DNA of 64,000 nt from assembly GCA_029261815.1 (NCBI GenBank), contig JAJDAQ010000068.1, forward strand, positions 1-64,000. The letters are read 5' to 3'. Source of the DNA: Deltaproteobacteria bacterium. Lineage in GTDB: Bacteria > Myxococcota_A > UBA9160 > UBA6930. The position numbers and the translations under genes were made by a program. Shown here piece by piece: positions 37,156 to 43,895 of the stretch. The notes under the pieces were generated by a model. That model searched no databases. It was given only the letters and a program-made list of their open reading frames with translations, and was not told the origin of the DNA. Every line of letters begins with the position of its first letter. The stretch's first letter is position 1.

Positions 37156-37922
37156 GCGTGCGGATCGAAGACTCCGACGGCATTCGGACCGTCATCATGT
37201 CGCGGCCCGAACGTCGCAACGCCGTCGACCGCCAACAGGCCGCAGATCTTGCCGATGCCTTCCGCGCTTTCGATGCAGACGACACCGCCGACGTCGCGGT
37301 CCTTTTCGGCGAGGGCGGGACGTTCTGTGCAGGCGCCGATCTCCAGGCGTTGGCCGAGTCCGAACGCAGTGCGCCCGCGGTCCGCGCCGAAGGCGATGGC
37401 CCGTTGGGCCCCACGCGCATGTTGTTGTCCAAGCCCGTGATCGCGGCTGTCGAAGGACACGCGGTGGCGGGTGGTCTCGAACTCGCCCTCTGGTGCGACC
37501 TTCGCGTGGCCGACCCGAGCGCCATCTTTGGCGTCTTCTGTCGCCGTTTCGGGGTTCCCCTGGTCGACGGCGGAACGGTTCGCCTGCCGCGCCTGATCGG
37601 GCAGAGTCACGCGCTGGACATGATCTTGACGGGGCGCCCGGTCGCGGCCGATGAGGCCCAGCGCATGGGTCTCGTGAATCGGATGGCCCCCGCCGGAAGT
37701 GCGCGTGCCGATGCGGAAGCACTCGCTCGCGAGATCGCGCGCTGGCCCCAAGGCTGCATGCGGGCCGACCGCCTCTCGGCCTATTCCCAATGGGGTGCCG
37801 ACCTCGATGCCGCCCTGATGGGGGAGTATCGCACCGGTTGGGAAGTCGTCGAAAGTGGCGAGACCCTCGAGGGAGCGAAGCGCTTCAGCGCCGGCCAGGG
37901 TCGGCACGGGAGCTTCGAATAA
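37152..37922 (+). CDS. Enoyl-CoA hydratase/isomerase (crotonase) family protein
   Basis: A 256-residue crotonase. Oxyanion-hole segments are TFCAGADLQALA (residues 57-68) and the second-turn AAVEGHAVAGGLELAL; GRRFGVPLVDGGT is where the catalytic Glu of hydratases is expected, and the visible residues there are Pro-Leu-Val-Asp, so the reaction may differ from classic hydration. ATG overlaps the CNNM stop by 4 bases. Frame extends upstream inside the CNNM gene. Likely acyl-CoA metabolism. Confidence 0.87.
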   Translation: MSVRIEDSDGIRTVIMSRPERRNAVDRQQAADLADAFRAFDADDTADVAVLFGEGGTFCAGADLQALAESERSAPAVRAEGDGPLGPTRMLLSKPVIAAVEGHAVAGGLELALWCDLRVADPSAIFGVFCRRFGVPLVDGGTVRLPRLIGQSHALDMILTGRPVAADEAQRMGLVNRMAPAGSARADAEALAREIARWPQGCMRADRLSAYSQWGADLDAALMGEYRTGWEVVESGETLEGAKRFSAGQGRHGSFE

Positions 37923-37966
37923 CGCCACTGTTGCCGATTCCGATGCTGCGTTCGACCCGGTCCTGC

Positions 37967-37972
37967 TAGGCT
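37967..37972 (+). promoter_or_regulatory. TAGGCT -10 box, leaderless start of carF-like gene
   Basis: TAGGCT ends 6 bases before ATG 37979, with no ribosome site between; it suggests the gene has its own promoter although it follows the crotonase by 56 bases. Confidence 0.5.
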
Positions 37973-37978
37973 GCCCGA

Positions 37979-38614
37979 ATGCGTCCCGGCGACACGACTC
38001 AACGGCCCCTCTCGCTCGTTGCATTGGACGTCGCCGGCGTTGTGGTTTTCTGCGCCGCGCTCGTCTGGGCGGTATTGCAGGTGGCGGCGCTGCCGGGATG
38101 GACGGGTGCCCTCCTGTTGGGCGCGGCCGGAGTGGCCGGCATAGCGACCGCCGACTTTTCGAGCGGCGTCGTGCATTGGCTCGGCGACACCTACGGTTCC
38201 GAGGAGACGCCGCTCCTGGGCCGCGCCTTGATCCTGCCGTTCCGCGAACATCACACGGACCCGATGGCCATCGTTCGTCATGGCTTCCTGGAAGTCACGG
38301 GCAACAACGCCTGGGGGGCGACGCCCTTCGTCTGGCTCGCGGGTAAGCTCGCGCCCGCCGTTGGCACGGATCCGTGGGCGACCGCCAGCTTCGGGTTCCT
38401 GGTGGCCTTGTCGATCACGGGCGTGATCAGCAATCAGCTGCATCGCTACGCACACATGGCCGAAGTCCCGGTCGCGGTTCGTTGCCTGCAGCGGTGGGGC
38501 GTCTTGCTGTCGCGCGAGGTGCATTCCCATCATCATCGCAACGCGCACGATCATGCGTTCTGCGTGGTGAACGGCTGGATGAATCCGATCCTGGACCGCT
38601 GGGTGCGGCCTTGA
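37979..38614 (+). CDS. carF: Plasmanylethanolamine desaturase, CarF/TMEM189 (Kua) family
   Basis: A 211-residue four-helix membrane enzyme with the full set of His motifs of the lipid-desaturase/Kua domain: SSGVVHWLGDTYG, PFREHHTDPMAIVRHGF, NQLHRYAHM and SREVHSHHHRNAHDHAF. In Myxococcus CarF and animal PEDS1 this fold introduces the vinyl-ether double bond of plasmalogens from alkyl-ether phospholipids using a diiron centre and O2. All eight or so His candidates are present. The following membrane protein overlaps by 4 bases (TTGA). No ether-lipid synthesis gene is visible in the window. Confidence 0.9.
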   Translation: MRPGDTTQRPLSLVALDVAGVVVFCAALVWAVLQVAALPGWTGALLLGAAGVAGIATADFSSGVVHWLGDTYGSEETPLLGRALILPFREHHTDPMAIVRHGFLEVTGNNAWGATPFVWLAGKLAPAVGTDPWATASFGFLVALSITGVISNQLHRYAHMAEVPVAVRCLQRWGVLLSREVHSHHHRNAHDHAFCVVNGWMNPILDRWVRP

Positions 38615-39336
38615 ACTTCGAGAGTTGGCACGCGTTCTACTACGGGGCCTGGCAATGGCCATGGGCGTTGTTGGTCGTCCCCTTCGCTTGGATGATCGCC
38701 CGCGCCGTCGGTCGAGGTGCGCCGCCGACGGACCTGCTCGGTCGCTTCATTCGTCTCTGGAGCACGATCTTCCTGGTCGAGACGATGCTGGACCCGATCG
38801 CGGGCCAGCTCGTGAAGTCGGCGAGCGATCCGGTTCAGACGGGTGTGGGCCTCTTTTTCGTTCTGGCCGGAGACTTCCGGATCTACTGGCTGCTCGTCGC
38901 GTTGGTCGAGCGCGGCGCGTGGACATGGGCCGGCGTTGCACGCGCGCTGGGGTTGACCCTCATCGTGCCGGCAGCAGCCTTTGTGCTGACGAGAACCCTG
39001 GGTGCCATTCACGGGGAAGTGCCGGGACAGGTCCTGTGGCTGACCCATGAAGCGCTCTTCGTCGCCGTCATCGTTTTCGCCGCACGTTTCTGGGTGCCGA
39101 GTGCGCTCGAAGGGGAGGCCGCCCGTCTGGCGCGCCGGATCTGCGCCTGGGTCGCTGTCTACTACAGCCTCTGGGCGGCCGCCGACGTCCTGATCCTGGC
39201 CGGGGTCGATGCGGGCTGGCTCGTACGCTGCATCCCCAACCAGCTCTACTACGCGCTGACGGTTCCGTTCGTCGAGTGCGCCGCTCGCTGCGTCTCGAAT
39301 GCGCGCACCAGTACGTCGGCCCAGGCCGCGAGGTAG
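38611..39336 (+). CDS. Membrane protein of unknown function next to carF
   Basis: A 241-residue protein with about seven hydrophobic segments (WQWPWALLVVPFAWMIA, VQTGVGLFFVLAGDFRIYW, LGLTLIVPAAAFVL, others). I recognise no family. It starts at TTG 38611, overlapping the carF stop, so it is most likely translated together with CarF and may work on the same lipids (inference). Its final 88 bases overlap the SIS-creatininase gene on the opposite strand. Low similarity to anything I know; a reading-frame test across relatives would help. Confidence 0.65.
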   Translation: MNFESWHAFYYGAWQWPWALLVVPFAWMIARAVGRGAPPTDLLGRFIRLWSTIFLVETMLDPIAGQLVKSASDPVQTGVGLFFVLAGDFRIYWLLVALVERGAWTWAGVARALGLTLIVPAAAFVLTRTLGAIHGEVPGQVLWLTHEALFVAVIVFAARFWVPSALEGEAARLARRICAWVAVYYSLWAAADVLILAGVDAGWLVRCIPNQLYYALTVPFVECAARCVSNARTSTSAQAAR

Positions 39337-41069
39337 CGCTCGGCTCGGTCGCGCGAGGCCCGGCGCGGGTCGCCGACCACACCGTCACGCGCATGCCGGC
39401 GCAGGTCCGGGTAGAAGAGCGCGCTTCCGGAAGGCGCCGACTCCATGAAGCCGCGCTTCAGGGCATTGCGCCGGACGGCGCCCGGTCGGATGCGGTCGAG
39501 GATCGAAGTCTCGAGCTCGCCAGCGTGTTGCCCCGCTTCGGCGGCCGAGATTCCAGGGTCCGCCGCCAGCATCTCCTCGAAGAGCGCTCCGTGCTCGGTG
39601 AACGCGAACCAATGCGCGGGCGCGGCGGCCTGGACCAGCCGCTCGCTGTGGTTGCGCAATGTCCCGAGGTTTCCACCGTGCGCCGAATAACAAAAAACAT
39701 GCTCGAAGCCGTGGTGCGCGAGGGACTCGCCAATGTCAGCCAGGACGGCCGCGAGCGTTTCCTCGGTCACGCTCAACGTTCCGGCGAATGCGAGGTGTTC
39801 GCTCGCCGCTCCGACCGGCAGCGTGGGCAACAAGACCGCGTCCGGCATGCGCTCCACGACCCGGAGTCCGACGGCTTCAGCGATCCAGGTATCCGTGGCG
39901 AGCGGCAGGTGGGGGCCGTGTTGTTCGGTGGATCCGAGCGGGAGCAGCGCGGTTCGTCGTCCGGCGGCCAGGTGGGCATCGACTTCGGGCCAGGTCGCGG
40001 CATCCAACTGGATCCCGGGCCGTGTCCGAGGGCCGGGCGCGAGGTCGCGTCCGACGCCGTAGAGCGGTTCGTCTTCATCCTTGCCCGGCCACGTCTCCGG
40101 GTCCCGCTGAGCGGCCGCCATGGCCGCCAGGATGAATGCATTGGCCGCGGCTTCGGCCTCGATCGCCGCGAGGGGCTCGGGAAGGGTCGTCCAGACCGGA
40201 ACGAGCCGGTGGTGCCGGGCGTCGAGCATGCGGCCGATCCGGTCGAGGTGATCGGGGGCGGCGGGGTCATTCTGCGCGACGAAGGCCACCACGAACGCCG
40301 GCCCGTTCCGCACGACCTGGAATGGACCGTGGGCGAAATCGAGCAGATCTGTCACCGGGGGCATGGGTCGCAAGAGCGCCTCGGACGCTTTCAGTCGCAG
40401 GTTGTCGAGATGAGGGGCCAGCGCTCCACCCGCGAGGAAGAGAAGCGGCGCGGAGGCGAGCAGCGCCGCCTCCGCGCGCGCAGATGCTTGCGCTGCGGAG
40501 AATGCGGCTTGCGCAGCGCCTGCGACTTCGGCCGCCGACGGTCCCGGGGCCGCGCCGAATGCGCGCGCGACCTGCCAGGCCGGCCAGTACGCAATCGCGG
40601 GCCCGGCCAAGCGAACCAGCGTCCCGTACTCGTCACCGGCACCGGAGTCGACCAGGATGGCGCCGGCATCCTCCAGCGCTTGCGCAAATTGACCGCGCTC
40701 GTCGGGGCCCGGTCGTGTCGACGTGACGACGACGAGACCCTGCCAGGCGCCAGGCTCCGCGGTGGCGAGGCGGGCATTGGGCGAAAGCCCCTGGCTGAAG
40801 ACCACCAGCAGGTCTTCCCGATGACGCTGAGCGTGCTCGGCCGGGAAGGAACTCGGAGACAGGAAGCGCGCCGGCACACCGAGTCCGCCGAGGTGGTGGG
40901 CGAGGCTGCGCGCGTGGGCGCCCGAGCTTCCCACGCCGGTCGTGACGACGCGCCGGATGCCCGCGGTCGGTAGCTCGAGAAGCGCGTCGCCCAGCGCCTC
41001 GATTCGTGCCGGAACCGACGCCGCCCGTTGGCGAAGCCGAGCGAGGGCGTTGTCGGTCCCCGCAGACAT
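39249..41069 (-). CDS. Double-SIS (GlmS-like) domain fused to creatininase domain
   Basis: 606 residues. Residues 1-330 look like two SIS sugar-phosphate-binding subdomains: TTGVGSSGAHARSLAHHLGG (44-63), VFSQGLSPNARLA (90-102), then LKASEALLRP and DFAHGPFQVV, the GlmS-like Glu and HGP positions. Residues 350-590 form a creatininase-family amidohydrolase: GSTEQHGPHLPLATD with E382, H384 and D393 as metal ligands, SAHGGN (H464) and GQHAGELETS (H515/E518). Creatininase members open cyclic amides or deformylate, for example ArfB acting on FAPy. Starts 5 bases after the cyclohydrolase gene. I know no characterised protein with this fusion. Confidence 0.82.
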   Translation of the reverse strand: MSAGTDNALARLRQRAASVPARIEALGDALLELPTAGIRRVVTTGVGSSGAHARSLAHHLGGLGVPARFLSPSSFPAEHAQRHREDLLVVFSQGLSPNARLATAEPGAWQGLVVVTSTRPGPDERGQFAQALEDAGAILVDSGAGDEYGTLVRLAGPAIAYWPAWQVARAFGAAPGPSAAEVAGAAQAAFSAAQASARAEAALLASAPLLFLAGGALAPHLDNLRLKASEALLRPMPPVTDLLDFAHGPFQVVRNGPAFVVAFVAQNDPAAPDHLDRIGRMLDARHHRLVPVWTTLPEPLAAIEAEAAANAFILAAMAAAQRDPETWPGKDEDEPLYGVGRDLAPGPRTRPGIQLDAATWPEVDAHLAAGRRTALLPLGSTEQHGPHLPLATDTWIAEAVGLRVVERMPDAVLLPTLPVGAASEHLAFAGTLSVTEETLAAVLADIGESLAHHGFEHVFCYSAHGGNLGTLRNHSERLVQAAAPAHWFAFTEHGALFEEMLAADPGISAAEAGQHAGELETSILDRIRPGAVRRNALKRGFMESAPSGSALFYPDLRRHARDGVVGDPRRASRDRAERYLAAWADVLVRAFETQRAAHSTNGTVSA

Positions 41070-41074
41070 GGTGA

Positions 41075-42094
41075 CTAGGGCGTTCGCGCGAGCAGGGCCG
41101 CGACGTGCGGCGAGCCCGGCGATTCATCGGGTGCGAGGAACAGCGCGCGGCCGGCGCCGGCTGCTTCGATCTCGCTGCGCAGGCGGCGCCAGTCGGCCGC
41201 GTCCGGGCCGGGTTCGACCAGCGGGAAACGGTCCGTCAGGGTCTGGGCGACGACGCCGCGCGGCCCGCCATCCCGCCCGAGTTCGAGGACGACGCGCTCG
41301 GTCCCGCGCAGCAGATCGAAGTAGACGTGGCAGCGGTACCAGACGGGCTCGGGCGCATCGGCCTGAAGCGGATGTAGTGGCAACAGGTAGGAGGCGACAT
41401 GCGCCACGTGGGGGAGGTCGGCGAGGAGGCTGCCGTCCGTCCACTCGACCGTCTCCGGGAGTCGGGCGGCGGTGGCGCGCCCCGGGTTCTCGAAAGCATG
41501 GCCCGATGCGGACTTGGCCGCGAGGTAGTGCTGGTTGAACGGCGAGACGTGTGGGTCGACCCGCTGTGTCCCCGAAACAGCGACCTTGGCTTGCTCGAGC
41601 CCGATGATCTTGTCCGGGTTGTTGGTCAGCAGCTGAAGGGGCGCGCAAACGCCCAGGGCCTGGAGTGCGAACGCGACCTCGCGATAGCTGCGCGCGTCCG
41701 CCGGGAGACCCATTCGTTCGTAGGCCTCGAACGTGTGGATCCGCTCCTTCGAAGCCTGGACCATCATCCGGTCGCGTGCCTTCGCGACGAAGCCCGCGCC
41801 TCGTCCTTCCTGCATCAGGTAGATCAGGACGCCGCGGCCGGCGCGGTCGATCGCGTCGAGGCCGCCGGCCAGCTGCTGTGCACAATCGCAGTCGCAGGCG
41901 CCGAAGACTTCGCTGGTGATGCAGGCCGAATGGATGCGTGCCAGGACCGGCTCGTGGGTCGAGACCTCTCCGCGTGCGAGCGTCCAGACGGATTCGCCCC
42001 GCGCCAGGTCCAGGAAGCGGGTACCACGGAAAGCGCCGTGCCGCGTCTTCAATGCGCGGCGTTCGACTTCGAGCAGGGATCCGAAGAGCGGCAT
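41075..42094 (-). CDS. Variant GTP cyclohydrolase II with C-terminal extension
   Basis: 339 residues against 196 in E. coli RibA. The RibA domain (residues 15-200) aligns closely: LARIHSACIT and CDCDC supply zinc ligands C58, C69 and C71; QEGRGAG; the Asp/Arg pair D133/R135 in ADAR; LLTNNPDKI. E. coli Tyr105 aligns without gaps to R109 (KARDRMM). In Streptomyces a paralogue with Met here stops at the formylated product FAPy. The last 140 residues have no counterpart in RibA and are unrecognised. Four-base gap after the crotonase gene. Probably not the riboflavin housekeeping enzyme. Confidence 0.85.
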   Translation of the reverse strand: MPLFGSLLEVERRALKTRHGAFRGTRFLDLARGESVWTLARGEVSTHEPVLARIHSACITSEVFGACDCDCAQQLAGGLDAIDRAGRGVLIYLMQEGRGAGFVAKARDRMMVQASKERIHTFEAYERMGLPADARSYREVAFALQALGVCAPLQLLTNNPDKIIGLEQAKVAVSGTQRVDPHVSPFNQHYLAAKSASGHAFENPGRATAARLPETVEWTDGSLLADLPHVAHVASYLLPLHPLQADAPEPVWYRCHVYFDLLRGTERVVLELGRDGGPRGVVAQTLTDRFPLVEPGPDAADWRRLRSEIEAAGAGRALFLAPDESPGSPHVAALLARTP

Positions 42095-42098
42095 GCGC

Positions 42099-42899
42099 CT
42101 AACTTGGATCCTCGAACCGGGGCTTTCGCTTTTCCATGTTGGCTTTGACGGCCTCTTGCTGGTTGGGCTTGCCCATGAGGGTGCCCTGGAGCCGGGCTTC
42201 GAGGGCCAGGCCGTCCTCGACCGTTCCCACGACCGCCTGGTTCCACAGTTGTTTGGCCGCGCGGACCGCGTCCGGGCTGCGCTCGGCGATCTCGTACGCG
42301 AGCTTCATGGCGTCCGCGTGCGGGTCTTCGCTCACATGCGTGGCCAGGCCGAGTTCCTTCGCTTCGACGCCCGAGATGACCCGGGCGGTGAAGGTGAGTT
42401 CCTTGGCGTGGTCGAGTCCGATCAGGTGGCGCAACGTCTGTGTGCCCGAGACATCGGGGATCAAGCCCCAGTGCGATTCGCGAATGGACAGCCGGGCATC
42501 GGGCGCGACGTACCGGATATCCGCACCGAGGGCGATCTGGATGCCGGCGCCGTAGGCCACGCCGTGGACGGCGGCGATGACGGGGACCGGGACTTCTTGC
42601 CAGACCCAGGCGGCGCGCTGCGCGTAGTTGGCCGGGCTCTCGTCGCTCTTTGTCGCGAGGTTGGGGCCCTCGCGCTTGCCCGTGTTGGCCATCAGGCCGG
42701 GAATGTCGAGCCCGCTGCAGAATGCCCGGCCTTCGCCCGAAAGCACCACCGCGCGCAGGCTCTTGTCCTGGGCGAGTTCGGCGCCGGTTTCGACCAGGGC
42801 CATGAACATGTCCAGGTCGACGGCATTCATCTTGTCGGCGCGCGCCATGCGCACGTCGGCAATGCCGTCCTTCTTCTCCACGCGAACCCGATCGGACAT
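42099..42899 (-). CDS. Enoyl-CoA hydratase/isomerase (crotonase) family protein
   Basis: 266 residues. Oxyanion-hole segments are AFCSGLDIPGL and the ACC-like AAVHGVAYGAGIQIAL; RESHWGLIPDVSGTQTLRHL covers the catalytic loop, with Glu in RES and Asp in PDVSG. The C-terminus ends in the charged helix KANMEKRKPRF. A GGAGG-like site precedes ATG 42899. It is third from the regulator in the HxlR-divergent operon, between the CMD-like protein and the cyclohydrolase homologue, so it may serve the same pathway rather than fatty-acid oxidation. Confidence 0.87.
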   Translation of the reverse strand: MSDRVRVEKKDGIADVRMARADKMNAVDLDMFMALVETGAELAQDKSLRAVVLSGEGRAFCSGLDIPGLMANTGKREGPNLATKSDESPANYAQRAAWVWQEVPVPVIAAVHGVAYGAGIQIALGADIRYVAPDARLSIRESHWGLIPDVSGTQTLRHLIGLDHAKELTFTARVISGVEAKELGLATHVSEDPHADAMKLAYEIAERSPDAVRAAKQLWNQAVVGTVEDGLALEARLQGTLMGKPNQQEAVKANMEKRKPRFEDPS

Positions 42900-42924
42900 C
42901 CAACCTCCAAGGTGAAGGGGGATG

Positions 42925-43488
42925 CTAGCCCGTCTCCGGCGCAGCCGGGAACCGTTCGGCCATGGACTCGAGTGGGAGCCTCAGCGCATTCACCAGGAAT
43001 GACACAGCGTGGTACATCCCGACCGTGTAGATGATCTCGAGGGATTGCTCCTCGTCGAAGTGTTCACGGAGTGCTTCCCAGGCCGTGTCGGAGAGGTCCG
43101 AAGTCCGGTGGAGTTCGTCACACACGCGGACCAGCGCGGCCTCGCGCGGGTTCCAGCCGGCGTCGGTGGCCCCCGCTTGGGCCGTGCGCGCGACCCAGGC
43201 ATCGTCGAGGCCCAGGGCGCGGGCGAACGCCGTGACGTGTACGCCCCATTCGTACTCGGCGCCGCAATTGGCCGTCGTCCGGTGGATCACGAGTTCTCGG
43301 TCACGAATCGGGACCGGCCCGCGGTCGAGCACGCCAGCGCGCATGAAGCGGGGGAAGATGCGCGTGTTGGTGGCCAGGACGCGGAACAGCAGCAGCGGGT
43401 CCATCCCCGGCGGCATGGCGAGATCGAACAGGTGTTGGACCTCGTCGGTGTAGGGCGGCTCGAGGGGGAGGATGCGGGGCGTCGTCAT
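42925..43488 (-). CDS. Carboxymuconolactone decarboxylase family (AhpD-like) protein
   Basis: 187 residues of the CMD/AhpD all-helical fold. The core segment is RDRELVIHRTTANCGAEYEW, followed by GVHV: Cys then Glu-x-Glu-Trp-x-x-His, so the CxxC redox pair of AhpD is reduced to one Cys and a peroxidase role is unlikely. Strong AAGGAGAT ribosome site before ATG 43488. First gene of the operon divergent from hxlR, with a palindromic operator in the 77-base gap. Confidence 0.86.
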   Translation of the reverse strand: MTTPRILPLEPPYTDEVQHLFDLAMPPGMDPLLLFRVLATNTRIFPRFMRAGVLDRGPVPIRDRELVIHRTTANCGAEYEWGVHVTAFARALGLDDAWVARTAQAGATDAGWNPREAALVRVCDELHRTSDLSDTAWEALREHFDEEQSLEIIYTVGMYHAVSFLVNALRLPLESMAERFPAAPETG

Positions 43489-43500
43489 CAGGATCTCCTT

Positions 43501-43546
43501 GCTACGGAAAACGAAGCGTCTTTTCGAATGCTACGTTTTCCGTAGC
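43501..43546. promoter_or_regulatory. Palindromic operator in the CMD/hxlR divergent region
   Basis: GCTACGGAAAACG (43501-43513) and CGTTTTCCGTAGC (43534-43546) are perfect 13-base inverted repeats, 20 bases apart. The right arm also forms a smaller palindrome, GCTACG-TTTTC-CGTAGC (43530-43546). The element fills most of the 77-base gap between the two divergent starts, ideal for autoregulation by the HxlR protein. Confidence 0.7.
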
Positions 43547-43565
43547 TATTCGCAAGGAGAATCCG

Positions 43566-43892
43566 ATGTCCCCGCCCCAGCCCGGTCGTCCCGTTCGCGG
43601 CTCACGAACGGGACGGCCGATCATGGCCGCCCTCGACCTCCTGGGTCGCCGTTGGACGCTCCGCGTCCTGTGGGAACTCCGTGAGGGCCCCGCCACCTTT
43701 CGGGCGCTTCAGGAACGCTGCGGCGGCATCTCGCCGAGTGTGCTCAATACGCGCCTTCGGGAACTGCGCGACGCCGGGATCGTGGGGGAGGCCCTGGCCG
43801 AGGGCACCGCGCTGACCCGCCAGGGCGAGGCCTTGCTGAAGGCGCTGGGACCGCTGGACGGCTGGGCCAAGCGGTGGGCGAAGAGACGTTAG
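43566..43892 (+). CDS. HxlR-family winged-helix regulator
   Basis: 108 residues, the usual HxlR length. Motifs LLGRRWTLRVLWELREGPATF, within which the first helix lies (residues 25-45), and [19 protein letters not shown], the recognition helix and wing lead-in. One Cys (in QERCGG, residue 47) rather than the redox pair or N-terminal Cys of HypR-type sensors. A strong AAGGAGA site precedes ATG. Divergent from the four-gene CMD-crotonase-cyclohydrolase-SIS/creatininase operon, and very likely its regulator through the 43501-43546 palindrome. Confidence 0.88.
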   Translation: MSPPQPGRPVRGSRTGRPIMAALDLLGRRWTLRVLWELREGPATFRALQERCGGISPSVLNTRLRELRDAGIVGEALAEGTALTRQGEALLKALGPLDGWAKRWAKRR

Positions 43893-43895
43893 GCG

